Shown here piece by piece: positions 8,369-16,350 of a DNA stretch of 64,000 bases (within the stretch, counting starts at the first letter, position 1; each line of letters begins with the position of its first letter). Made by a program: the position numbers and the translations under genes. The stretch comes from Scatomorpha sp964345235 (GTDB lineage Bacteria; Bacillota; Clostridia; Oscillospirales; Oscillospiraceae), in assembly GCA_964345235.1 (NCBI GenBank), contig CAYFQE010000005.1, forward strand, positions 1-64,000, given 5' to 3'. The notes under the pieces were generated by a model. It searched no databases. It was not told the origin of the DNA and worked only from the letters and a program-made list of their open reading frames with translations.

Positions 8369-9262
8369 TCACCTCGCCGGCAGATATGACTGCGAGGAAA
8401 TAAAAGCGGCGCCGGCGCCGTCTTGCAGCCATGTAAAGAGTATGTACTCGGGACTGTCGTGCGGCGAATCGGCTCTTATATAAACGCAGTAATCAAAGCA
8501 TATCGGATATTCTCCGCTTTTAACAGTTTCTTCATTTGCCGAAACTCCGTCTACCTTTATTATATTGGCGTCCTTCATAACTCCCATCTTCTCCATCATA
8601 AAAAGAGAAGTAAATCCGAGCGCTCCCTCGCTGTCGTCAAACGATGAGAGAACCTCTACCACCGAGCCGTCTTCGAGCCAGAATTCTTCCGCTAGAGGCG
8701 AGATTGCCTCTTTGCCGTCCATAAGAGAGTTTTGCAACGCCATCTGTGTACCCGACCAAGGATTTCTTTGGAAGGCCTTAACATCGATGTTCCTGCCGCC
8801 CAACTCCCTCCAGTTTGTTGTCCTGCCGCTATAGACATCTCTGAGCTGGTTTGAAGAGAGGTTTTTTACGGTGTTGAGCTGACCTACAAAAAACACCAGG
8901 GCATCGGAGGCTATTTTGACCTCTAAAAGTCCCTCCGTGTTTCCAAAGCTCTGCGCCGAGAGAACAATATCGAGTTCTCCGTCTCTGAGCTTTTGGAGCG
9001 CAAATCCCGAATTTCCGAAATCTAATAAATCCGAAACCTCCTCGCGGCTCTCTCCGAGCATGATTGAGGCAATCGCCTCGCCCAAGGGGCGCATGCCGAA
9101 GCTACCTCCCATGGCAGGGAAGTTTTCTCTTGTAAATCTGAAATCTTCAATCACAAGAGGCTCTTCACTCACTGTTTTTTCGAAAACACCCGCTCCACAG
9201 GCGGAGCACAGCATAAGCGAAGCTATAAGTAATTTTGAAATAATTGTTCTTGTAAGTTTCAA
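8369..9262 (-). CDS. PstS-like substrate-binding lipoprotein
   Basis: The start is TTG with GGAG six bases upstream. The 297-residue protein has a signal peptide with a lipobox-like LCSACG, then a periplasmic-binding-protein fold of the phosphate-binding (PstS/PBP-like) type: a Gly-Ser-rich ligand segment near residues 50-55 and a central motif typical of this family (YSGRTTNWRELGG, about 144-156, then a Arg/Ser/Gly-Thr segment). No pstCAB genes adjoin it, so it may bind an anion for sensing rather than transport. It is the first gene of the operon with the WG lipoprotein, regulator and HtrA, behind a good promoter (9315-9343). Confidence 0.75.
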   Translation of the reverse strand: MKLTRTIISKLLIASLMLCSACGAGVFEKTVSEEPLVIEDFRFTRENFPAMGGSFGMRPLGEAIASIMLGESREEVSDLLDFGNSGFALQKLRDGELDIVLSAQSFGNTEGLLEVKIASDALVFFVGQLNTVKNLSSNQLRDVYSGRTTNWRELGGRNIDVKAFQRNPWSGTQMALQNSLMDGKEAISPLAEEFWLEDGSVVEVLSSFDDSEGALGFTSLFMMEKMGVMKDANIIKVDGVSANEETVKSGEYPICFDYCVYIRADSPHDSPEYILFTWLQDGAGAAFISSQSYLPAR

Positions 9263-9314
9263 AATCTTCTCCTTTTAAAAATAGTGTTCCTAAGAAGTGA
9301 TTTTATGGATTGTT

Positions 9315-9343
9315 ATTATACTACATTATTGCTGATTAGTCAC
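9315..9343 (-). promoter_or_regulatory. Promoter of the PstS-like/WG/regulator/htrA operon
   Basis: On the minus strand GTGACT (9343-9338) and TATAAT (9320-9315) are separated by 17 bases. This sigma-A-type promoter lies about 50 bases upstream of the TTG start of the PstS-like gene. The -35 matches consensus at four of six positions. Confidence 0.6.
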
Positions 9344-9442
9344 TTTTTTTATAATTCTATCAGCTTTAAAACCCATTATTAAAGCTTCTTGAATTTAATC
9401 TTTATAGCAAAAATATTTTTCGAAAAACCCGGGCTCAATTAC

Positions 9443-9471
9443 TTGACTTTAATAGTATATAATGGTATATT
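9443..9471 (+). promoter_or_regulatory. Sigma-A promoter of the hrcA operon
   Basis: TTGACT (9443-9448) and TATATT (9466-9471) have a 17 bp spacer. The -10 overlaps the first bases of the CIRCE operator, as expected for HrcA repression of transcription initiation. Confidence 0.85.
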
Positions 9472-9496
9472 AGCACTCAGAGGCACAGAGTGCTAA
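9470..9496 (+). promoter_or_regulatory. CIRCE operator (HrcA binding site)
   Basis: A perfect consensus CIRCE element: TTAGCACTC, nine bases, GAGTGCTAA. It begins within the -10 of the promoter and ends 19 bases before the hrcA start codon. HrcA with GroEL help represses from this element and is released on heat shock. Confidence 0.97.
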
Positions 9497-9515
9497 AACG
9501 GAGGTTGGTGATGAA

Positions 9516-10601
9516 TTGAAACTCAGCGAAAGAAAAAAGAAAATACTCACAGCCGTTGTTGAAGAGCACATTCGCACCGCCGAGCCGGTCGGCTCGAAGG
9601 CCATACAAGCGGCCGCCGACTTAAATTGTTCCTCGGCAACCATCAGAAACGAGCTTTCGGAGCTTGGAAAGATGGGTTACCTCGATCAGCCTCACACCTC
9701 AGCCGGTCGCATACCCACTCCGCTCGGCTACAGAACATATGTAAACGAGCTTATGGAGAGGCAAAGACTCAGCATTGAGGAGACCGAAAGACTCAATCGC
9801 GACCTCGACGAGAAACTGAATGTTTTAGAGCCAATGGTCAGCGATATCGGACAGTTTGCATCTTCGGTTGTGAACTATCCTATTTTGACCTTGGAAGCGC
9901 AGCCTCCCTGCACTATCTCAAGGTTCGACCTGATTTACCTGAGCGCCCACAGCTTTATTATTGTCTTGTTGCTCTCGAACAACCAAGTCAAAACAAAGCT
10001 TGTAAAGCTTCCGGTATCTGTGGGTCAGGAAATGATAATGAAGCTCTCTTCCGTCTTTAACGCCAACTTTACAGACATCGACGAATCTGAAATTACACCT
10101 CTCAAGATAAGTTCGATGGAGAGAGCCGTTGGAGACACGATGGGCATTTTGAGTGTTGTAGCCTCATATGCCATTGAGGTACTCAGCGAGGAGAAACATC
10201 TTAAGGCCTGCGTTAGCGGCGCCAACAGACTTTTAAGCCAACCTGAATACCAAGACCCCGAGAAAGCCAGAGAGCTCATTTCATTCCTCTCGGACAGCGC
10301 CTGCGGAGAGCTTCTGCCGCAACATCAGATGGCCCCCGGTGAGAACATCAAGGTTTTAATCGGCCCGGAAAATGTGGCAAAAGAGCTGAAAAATTCCTCG
10401 GTAATTCTGGCCAGCTACGATGCGGGTCAGAACCTGAAAGGGCTTATAGGAGTGGTTGGCCCCACCAGAATGGACTATTCCGGCATAACCGCCAAGCTCA
10501 AGCTCATAGCGAACGAGCTTTCGAGAAGACTGGGAGGCCCGGCTTCTTTGCCCTCGGGGCTTGATAACAAATTAATTCTTAAAGGAGATATAGATGGCTA
10601 A
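9516..10601 (+). CDS. hrcA: Heat-inducible transcription repressor HrcA
   Basis: The 361-residue protein starts at TTG with a GGAGG-type ribosome binding site. It has the N-terminal winged-helix domain (SERKKKILTAVVEEHI, then the TSAGRIPT motif near residue 62) and the GAF-like HrcA core, with a C-terminal segment containing the family motif GPTRMDY. HrcA binds CIRCE to repress chaperone operons, here its own. The stop codon overlaps grpE by eight bases, so the whole operon is autoregulated. Gene order hrcA-grpE-dnaK-dnaJ is classic for Bacillota. Confidence 0.97.
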   Translation: MKLSERKKKILTAVVEEHIRTAEPVGSKAIQAAADLNCSSATIRNELSELGKMGYLDQPHTSAGRIPTPLGYRTYVNELMERQRLSIEETERLNRDLDEKLNVLEPMVSDIGQFASSVVNYPILTLEAQPPCTISRFDLIYLSAHSFIIVLLLSNNQVKTKLVKLPVSVGQEMIMKLSSVFNANFTDIDESEITPLKISSMERAVGDTMGILSVVASYAIEVLSEEKHLKACVSGANRLLSQPEYQDPEKARELISFLSDSACGELLPQHQMAPGENIKVLIGPENVAKELKNSSVILASYDAGQNLKGLIGVVGPTRMDYSGITAKLKLIANELSRRLGGPASLPSGLDNKLILKGDIDG

Positions 10602-11205
10602 AAAACACGATTCATCTAAGGAAAACGAAAAAAAGTTTGAAAATGAAGAAAAGCTGAAAGAAGAAATCAAGGATTCTGAAAACAAGTCTAAAGAGAATGA
10701 ATTTGATAAGGCCGACTCGGTGACAGAAGAAGCGGCTGAGATTAAGCCCGAAACTGAAGCTGTAGAGCAGAAAAACGAGAGCTTCGAGGAGCTCCTTCAG
10801 GCTGAAAAGGACAAATATTTAAGACTTTTGGCAGAGTATGACAACTACCGCAAACGCTCGGTTAAGGAACGCGAAAACATATACTCGGAAGTTAGAGCCG
10901 ATACCGCACTCAAGTTTTTGCCGGTTTACGACAATTTGGAGCGGGCTCTCGAGAACGAAACCGAGGACGAGGCCTATAAGCGCGGAGTCGAAATGATAAT
11001 GACTCAGTTTTTGGAAACGCTCAAGGGTTTTGGCATAACGCCCATCGAGGCTTTGAACGGGAAGTTCGACCCGGAGCTCCACGAGGCGGTAATGCATGAG
11101 GTAGATGAAGAAAAAGGCGAAAATGAAGTCGTCTTTGAGTTTAAAAAAGGCTTTAAGCTGGGAGATAAAGTAATTCGTTTCTCGGTTGTTAAAGTGGCAA
11201 ATTAG
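10594..11205 (+). CDS. grpE: Nucleotide exchange factor GrpE
   Basis: The 203-residue protein has a long Glu/Lys-rich N-terminal coiled-coil region (residues 1-70), then the GrpE dimer and beta-wing domain with family motifs (RLLAEYDNYRKR near 79-90, LPVYDNLERA, and GVEMI). It releases ADP from DnaK in the cytoplasm. It overlaps hrcA by eight bases and lies 41 bases upstream of dnaK. A good ribosome binding site (AAAGGAGAT) precedes the ATG. Confidence 0.97.
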   Translation: MAKKHDSSKENEKKFENEEKLKEEIKDSENKSKENEFDKADSVTEEAAEIKPETEAVEQKNESFEELLQAEKDKYLRLLAEYDNYRKRSVKERENIYSEVRADTALKFLPVYDNLERALENETEDEAYKRGVEMIMTQFLETLKGFGITPIEALNGKFDPELHEAVMHEVDEEKGENEVVFEFKKGFKLGDKVIRFSVVKVAN

Positions 11206-11246
11206 TTAATAATTATTATTTATATAAAATTTAGGAGGAAAAATAA

Positions 11247-13082
11247 ATGGGTAAAATAATCGGTATAGACTTAGGAACAACAAACTCCTGCGTAGCAGTT
11301 ATTGAGGGCGGCGAAGCCGTTATCATCCCCAACGCCGAGGGCGCGCGTACAACCCCCTCTGTCGTTGCGTTTTCGAAGGACGGCGAGCGCATGGTCGGCC
11401 AAGTCGCAAAGCGTCAGGCCATAACCAACCCCGATAGAACCATAAGCTCTATTAAAAGAGAAATGGGCACCAACCACAAAGTGACAATAGGCGACAAGAC
11501 CTATACGCCTCAGGAAATCTCAGCAATGGTTCTGCAGAAGCTCAAGACGGATGCGGAAGCCTATTTGGGCGAGAAGGTCACAGAGGCGGTCATCACGGTT
11601 CCCGCATACTTCACAGACAGCCAGAGACAGGCAACTAAAGATGCCGGCATGATAGCGGGTCTCAATGTAAAGCGTATTATAAACGAGCCTACGGCGGCGG
11701 CCCTTGCCTACGGTCTTGACAAAGAGCTTGATCAGAAGCTTTTGGTTTATGACCTCGGCGGCGGCACATTCGACGTTTCGATTCTTGAGATTGGCGACGG
11801 CGTTATCGAAGTTCTCGCCACGGCCGGAAACAACAAGCTCGGCGGCGATGACTTTGACGAGTGCGTTACCAAATATTTTGTTGATGAATTTAAGAAGGAT
11901 CAGGGCACAGACCTCTCCGGCGACAAGGTTGCCATGCAACGCCTAAGAGAAGCGGCCGAAAAGGCAAAGTGCGACCTTTCGGGAGTGACTTCGGTGAACA
12001 TTAATCTCCCCTATATCACCGCGGACGCCAACGGCCCCAAGCACTTGGATTTGGACCTTACAAGGGCAAAGTTCAACGAGCTTACACACCACCTTGTGGA
12101 AAAGACTTTGGGTCCTGTTAATCAGGCTCTCTCCGACTCGGGCCTCAGCGTTTCCGAGCTCGACAAGGTTCTTCTCGTCGGCGGCTCGACACGTATCCCC
12201 GCAGTTCAGGAAGCCGTTAAGGCCATAACCAAGAAAGACGGCTTTAAGGGCATTAACCCCGACGAGTGCGTGGCGCTCGGCGCTGCCATTCAGGGCGGTG
12301 TTTTGGGCGGCGATGTTGAGGGAATACTCCTTCTCGATGTAACTCCCCTCTCCCTCGGTATTGAGACTCTGGGCGGCGTATGCACCAGACTAATCGAGAG
12401 AAACACAACCATCCCCACCAAGAAGAGCCAGGTGTTCTCGACAGCGGCCGACAACCAGACCTCGGTTGAGGTAAATGTTCTGCAGGGCGAGCGTGAAATC
12501 GCTATGCACAACAAGAGTCTTGGCCGTTTCCACCTCGACGGCATAGCCCCTGCCCGCAGAGGCGTGCCCCAGATAGAGGTCACCTTTGACATAGATGCAA
12601 ACGGTATAGTCAATGTTTCTGCCAAGGATTTGGGAACCGGCAAGGAACAGCACATAACAATAACCGCTTCTTCCAACCTTTCCAAGGAAGATATCGACAA
12701 GGCGGTTCGCGAGGCCGAGCAGTTTGCAGCCGAGGATCGCAAGCGCAAGGAAGAGGTTGACACACGCAACGCCGGCGACCAGATGGTTTATCAGGCGGAG
12801 AAAGCACTTGAGGATTTGGGCGACAAGCTCGACCCGAATGAGAAGGGACAGATTGAGGAAAGACTCAAGGACCTTAAATCTGCTTTGGAGGGCAGCGACA
12901 CGGAGCGCATTAAGAGTGCTACCGAAGAACTCACCAAGGTCTTCCAGACCGCATCCGAGAAGATGTATCAGGCGGCCGCGGCGGCTCAGCAGGCCGGAGG
13001 CGCAGACCCGAACCAAGGCGCAGCGCCGGACAATGACGGCGGGCCCGAAATTTTTGATGCCGACTATGAAGTTGTTGACTAG
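11247..13082 (+). CDS. dnaK: Chaperone DnaK (Hsp70)
   Basis: This 611-residue protein has full-length Hsp70 features: the phosphate-1 loop IDLGTTNS at residues 5-12, the DLGGGTFDVS motif near 170, the VGGSTRIP motif near 310, the substrate-binding domain and a C-terminal lid with an Ala/Gln/Gly-rich tail. It lacks the roughly 24-residue insert seen in the ATPase domain of Gram-negative DnaK, as usual for Bacillota. The ribosome binding site is strong (AGGAGGAAA). With DnaJ and GrpE it refolds proteins in the cytoplasm. A perfect 10 bp hairpin without a T tract lies between it and dnaJ. Confidence 0.98.
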   Translation: MGKIIGIDLGTTNSCVAVIEGGEAVIIPNAEGARTTPSVVAFSKDGERMVGQVAKRQAITNPDRTISSIKREMGTNHKVTIGDKTYTPQEISAMVLQKLKTDAEAYLGEKVTEAVITVPAYFTDSQRQATKDAGMIAGLNVKRIINEPTAAALAYGLDKELDQKLLVYDLGGGTFDVSILEIGDGVIEVLATAGNNKLGGDDFDECVTKYFVDEFKKDQGTDLSGDKVAMQRLREAAEKAKCDLSGVTSVNINLPYITADANGPKHLDLDLTRAKFNELTHHLVEKTLGPVNQALSDSGLSVSELDKVLLVGGSTRIPAVQEAVKAITKKDGFKGINPDECVALGAAIQGGVLGGDVEGILLLDVTPLSLGIETLGGVCTRLIERNTTIPTKKSQVFSTAADNQTSVEVNVLQGEREIAMHNKSLGRFHLDGIAPARRGVPQIEVTFDIDANGIVNVSAKDLGTGKEQHITITASSNLSKEDIDKAVREAEQFAAEDRKRKEEVDTRNAGDQMVYQAEKALEDLGDKLDPNEKGQIEERLKDLKSALEGSDTERIKSATEELTKVFQTASEKMYQAAAAAQQAGGADPNQGAAPDNDGGPEIFDADYEVVD

Positions 13083-13114
13083 TAGGGATATATTTTGTAG
13101 TATATAAAAACACA

Positions 13115-13139
13115 GCGGGTAAGGCCGAGCCTTACCCGC
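13115..13139 (+). other. Intergenic hairpin between dnaK and dnaJ
   Basis: A perfect 10 bp stem, GCGGGTAAGG (13115-13124) with CCTTACCCGC (13130-13139), closes a five-base loop. No T tract follows, so it is not a classic terminator. It may set the dnaK:dnaJ ratio by RNA processing or by protecting the dnaK 3' end. Confidence 0.6.
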
Positions 13140-13179
13140 AATTTGAGAGAATAGAGCTTCTCTCGAGAGAGGAACACTG

Positions 13180-14334
13180 ATGGCCGAAGAAAAAAGAGAT
13201 TATTATGAGGTCCTCGGCGTAAGTAAAGACGCCAGCGAGGACGACATTAAAAAAGCATATAGAACGCTTGCTAAAAAATATCACCCCGACTTAAACCCCG
13301 ACAACAAAGAGGCCGAGGCCAAGTTTAAGGAGTTAAACGAGGCGGCTCAGGTTCTGGGCGATCCCGAAAACCGCAAGAAATATGACCAGTTCGGTCACGC
13401 CGCATTCGATCCCAATCAGGGCTTTGGCGGATTTGGTGACTTCGGCGGCTTCGGAGGCTTTGGAGATATTTTCGAAGATCTCTTCGGCGGAGGAGGTTTC
13501 GGAGGTTTTGGCGGTTTCGGCGGCTTCGGAGGCTTTGGCGGAGGCGCGCCGAATCCCAATGCACCAAGGCGCGGCGAATCGCTTCGCACCATGGTTTCGC
13601 TGACCTTTGAAGAAGCGGCATTCGGAACAAAGAAAGATGTTTCGATAAGGCGTGTTGAGGAGTGCGAGGTCTGCAAAGGCTCGGGCTGCGCTCCCGGCAT
13701 GACTGCCGAGGTCTGTCCCGACTGTAAGGGCAAGGGCGTTGTTATGCAACAAAAGCGTACACCTTTCGGCGTTATGCAGACCCAGGGACAGTGTCCCAAG
13801 TGCAACGGCAAGGGCAAGATTATTCATCAGCCCTGCACAAGCTGCCGCGGCGAGGGAGCTAAGAACCAGAGCAGAACTATCTCGGTAAACATACCCGCAG
13901 GTATAAACGAGGGGCAATCGATAAAGGTCGGAGGTCAGGGCAATGCCGGCAAGAACGGCGGGCCTTCGGGAGACCTTTTGGTAACCGTTACCATACAAAA
14001 GCACGCCGACTTTGAGAGAGAGGGCAACTCTGTTCTTTTAAGTCAGGACATAAGCTTTGCTCAGGCCGCGCTCGGCGCAGATATTCAGGTGCCCACGCTT
14101 GACGGCAGTGTGAAGCTGAACATTCCCGCAGGCACACAGACGGGCTCTGTTTTCAGACTTAGAGGCAAGGGCATACCCAACCTCAAGGGCGGAGGCAGAG
14201 GCGACCAGTATGTCACCGTGAACATATTCACCCCCAAGAGCATGAGCTCGGCGCAGAAAGATGCTTTGAGAGCCTATGCCCGCAAGATGGGCGAAGAGGT
14301 TAAAGAAAGCGGCGGTATTTTTAGAAGAAAGTAA
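13180..14334 (+). CDS. dnaJ: Chaperone DnaJ (Hsp40)
   Basis: The 384-residue protein is a type I DnaJ: J domain (residues 5-70 with HPD in KKYHPDLNP), a long Gly/Phe-rich region of repeated GGFGGF units (about 85-125), four zinc-binding CxxCxGxG repeats (CEVCKGSG, CPDCKGKG, CPKCNGKG, CTSCRGEG) and the C-terminal substrate domains. It stimulates DnaK ATP hydrolysis and delivers clients. The start has a GAGAGGAA ribosome binding site. It is the last gene of the heat-shock operon, with a strong terminator 25 bases after the stop. Confidence 0.98.
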   Translation: MAEEKRDYYEVLGVSKDASEDDIKKAYRTLAKKYHPDLNPDNKEAEAKFKELNEAAQVLGDPENRKKYDQFGHAAFDPNQGFGGFGDFGGFGGFGDIFEDLFGGGGFGGFGGFGGFGGFGGGAPNPNAPRRGESLRTMVSLTFEEAAFGTKKDVSIRRVEECEVCKGSGCAPGMTAEVCPDCKGKGVVMQQKRTPFGVMQTQGQCPKCNGKGKIIHQPCTSCRGEGAKNQSRTISVNIPAGINEGQSIKVGGQGNAGKNGGPSGDLLVTVTIQKHADFEREGNSVLLSQDISFAQAALGADIQVPTLDGSVKLNIPAGTQTGSVFRLRGKGIPNLKGGGRGDQYVTVNIFTPKSMSSAQKDALRAYARKMGEEVKESGGIFRRK

Positions 14335-14358
14335 GCATTTATTAATTATAAATATTGT

Positions 14359-14396
14359 GGAGCGTTGCAAATTGTTCTTTTGCAACGCTCCGTTTT
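14359..14396 (+). terminator. Terminator of the hrcA-dnaJ operon
   Basis: A perfect 12 bp stem, GGAGCGTTGCAA (14359-14370) with its complement (14380-14391), is followed by GTTTT. It closely follows the dnaJ stop. Confidence 0.88.
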
Positions 14397-14523
14397 ATCA
14401 TCCAAAAACGGCTCCTTTGTGCAATCCCCCCTGCCGACTGCGGTCGGCACAACCACCTTATGCATAAGAGGAAGGAAAAAGAGATGCCTGTCTTACACTT
14501 GGCATTTTAATATAAATATAATT
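14397..14523. repeat. C-rich intergenic repeat fragment (copy A)
   Basis: The segment from about 14422 contains CAATCCCCCCTGCCG, a short stem-loop (CCGACTGCGGTCGG, 14433-14446) and an A/C-rich tail. The same leader CAATCCCCCCTG plus a GC stem-loop occurs at 53506-53533. It looks like a degenerate member of a dispersed intergenic repeat. No gene is visible here. Confidence 0.4.
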
Positions 14524-14553
14524 GAGGCGTTGCATTTATTTATGCAACGCCTC
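14524..14553 (-). terminator. Bidirectional hairpin terminator after ribF
   Basis: A perfect 12 bp stem (14524-14535 with 14542-14553) closes a six-base loop. On the plus strand CTTTTT follows closely; on the minus strand an AT-rich tract follows. It lies 15 bases after the ribF stop and probably ends the rimP-ribF operon. The stem shares GCGTTGCA with the dnaJ terminator. Confidence 0.75.
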
Positions 14554-14567
14554 GGCTTTTTAGATTC

Positions 14568-15473
14568 TTATTTTGTATTCTTTTTTAAATATTCTTCGGC
14601 GGCTTTTATATCTTGCTTTATGCAGTCGGTGAGCTCGTCCAAACTTTTAAATTTCCGCTCGGGTCTTAAGAATTTATAAAACTCAATTTTTACCCTTTTG
14701 TCGTAAAGGTCTCCCGAAAAGTTGATGAGGTGAGTTTCAACACTTACACGATTTCCGTCGGAAACTGTCGGCTTAACTCCAACATTGGTTACCGCCATAT
14801 ATGAGGTATGCTCATCGGTGTATGCTCTTGTGGCATATACGCCGAAGCGCGGCACAACCACCTGCGTGGGCATGACCATGTTTATTGTGGGAATGCCCAA
14901 CTTTCTTCCAAGCCTGAGTCCGTATATAACGCTTCCCGTAAGGCTGTGAGGATGCCCGAGCAGGGTGTTCGCCCTTTCTATCTCGCCTTTTTTTATATGC
15001 TCTCTTATCCGGCTTGAGCTTACGGGCGCTTTCTCATACATAACCTCTTCGATTATGTCGCATCCGAAGCCCTTCTCTTCGCCGTATGCTTTGAGCTTTT
15101 CGGCATTGCCCTGTCCCTTGTAGCCGAAAATAAAGTCGGCTCCAACAACGAAGTGCGCTATACTAAGCTGCTCTCTTATATCGTCGATAAAATGCTTCCA
15201 CTCCATCTTCATCATGGTTTCGGAAAAGTGGAGATATATGACACTCTCTATATTAAATTTCTGTTTAATGAGCTCTGTTCTGCCCTCGAGATCGCAGATG
15301 AGTTCTACCTGCTCTTTTTTAACCAGCAAATCGGGATGTAGATCGAAGCTGAGAACTGTTGAACGCAAACCTTTGTTCTCGGCAACTTCTTTAGCTCTCT
15401 TAAAAAGTTCGGCATGTCCTATGTGGGCTCCGTCGAAAACTCCCAGCGCCGCAACTCTCTCGTTTTTTATCAT
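14568..15473 (-). CDS. ribF: Bifunctional riboflavin kinase/FAD synthetase RibF
   Basis: The product is 301 residues from the ATG at 15473, which has GAGG six bases upstream inside the end of truB; an ATG four codons earlier lacks that spacing. The N-terminal nucleotidyltransferase domain has GVFDGAHIGH near residue 10 and the SSSRIRE-type motif near 150. The C-terminal flavokinase domain has GxxYGxRLGRKLGIPTIN near 180-197. It converts riboflavin to FMN and FAD. It is the last gene of the translation-factor operon, beside truB as in many Bacillota. Confidence 0.95.
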   Translation of the reverse strand: MIKNERVAALGVFDGAHIGHAELFKRAKEVAENKGLRSTVLSFDLHPDLLVKKEQVELICDLEGRTELIKQKFNIESVIYLHFSETMMKMEWKHFIDDIREQLSIAHFVVGADFIFGYKGQGNAEKLKAYGEEKGFGCDIIEEVMYEKAPVSSSRIREHIKKGEIERANTLLGHPHSLTGSVIYGLRLGRKLGIPTINMVMPTQVVVPRFGVYATRAYTDEHTSYMAVTNVGVKPTVSDGNRVSVETHLINFSGDLYDKRVKIEFYKFLRPERKFKSLDELTDCIKQDIKAAEEYLKKNTK

Positions 15474-15474
15474 T

Positions 15475-16350
15475 CTACACCTCATAAAAGCTTTTTATCG
15501 TTTTTAGGCTTCCCTCTTTAAGCTCACTTAAAGCTAAGAATTCGTTATCTTCCGAATAGCTTCTGTACTTGCCCTCGGGAAGCTCTTTTTTAATTTCGTT
15601 TCCGTTTTTTACTCTTCTTGTTTCCTCTGAGTTTAAGATTATTTCGGGATATTCTGAAAATAGTATGTCTATGGGCAAAATTCTGTTATTAAGCGCTTCT
15701 ATGTCCATCTCCGAGGCCTCAACTATGCCTATTGCATCCTCGACTTTGAACTCGCCTATGCTCTCTCGCCTGAGATTCGTCACTGTGGCAACGGTTCCCA
15801 AACTTTTGCCTATATCCATGGCCAAAGACCTTATATATGTGCCCTTCGAGCAGGAAACTCGGATTTTATAGTCATCATTCTCTTTTCCGAGCAGCTCTAT
15901 CTCGTTTATAAAGATTTTTCGGGGCTTAATTTCGACTTTCTTACCCTCTCTAGCGTATTTATAGAGCGGCTTGCCGTCTAGCTTTATTGCCGAAAAAATC
16001 GGGGGTGTCTGCTCACTCTCGCCCAAAAAGCCTTGAAGCGCTTTTTTGACCTCTTCTTCACTTAGCGAAACTTTTTCGTCTTTTATAACTTCGCCCGCCA
16101 AATCAAAACTGTTTGTCTGAAGCCCGAAGCGAACGGAGAAGACATAGCTCTTCTCCTCTTTTTCGGCAAACTGCGAGGCCCTTGTGCCTCTTCTTATAAG
16201 GCAGAGCATAAGTCCGCTCGCCATTGGGTCCAAAGTTCCCGCATGGCCTATTCTTTTTTCCTTTAATATGCCCCTGAGCTTAGCCACAAGGTCGTGACTT
16301 GTAAAACCCAAGGGCTTGTCTATAAGCAGTATTCCGCTTTTTACTTCCAT
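15475..16350 (-). CDS. truB: tRNA pseudouridine(55) synthase TruB
   Basis: The 291-residue protein has the TruB catalytic motif GHAGTLDPMASG near residues 36-47, where the Asp makes the covalent attack, and the KxxGFTSHD start motif. It makes pseudouridine 55 in the T loop of tRNA. The start overlaps the nrnA stop by 10 bases, and its end contains the ribF ribosome binding site, so expression is tightly coupled. Length and domain layout are normal, with a shortened C-terminal PUA-like part. Confidence 0.95.
   Translation of the reverse strand: MEVKSGILLIDKPLGFTSHDLVAKLRGILKEKRIGHAGTLDPMASGLMLCLIRRGTRASQFAEKEEKSYVFSVRFGLQTNSFDLAGEVIKDEKVSLSEEEVKKALQGFLGESEQTPPIFSAIKLDGKPLYKYAREGKKVEIKPRKIFINEIELLGKENDDYKIRVSCSKGTYIRSLAMDIGKSLGTVATVTNLRRESIGEFKVEDAIGIVEASEMDIEALNNRILPIDILFSEYPEIILNSEETRRVKNGNEIKKELPEGKYRSYSEDNEFLALSELKEGSLKTIKSFYEV

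Noticed and set aside
12290..13016. Long open frames on the minus strand opposite dnaK
   Set aside because: They are mirror frames caused by the codon pattern of dnaK; they lack ribosome binding sites and recognisable domains.
13491..13547. Tandem GGAGGTTTCGGAGG-type repeats
   Set aside because: They encode the Gly/Phe-rich region of DnaJ and need no separate explanation.
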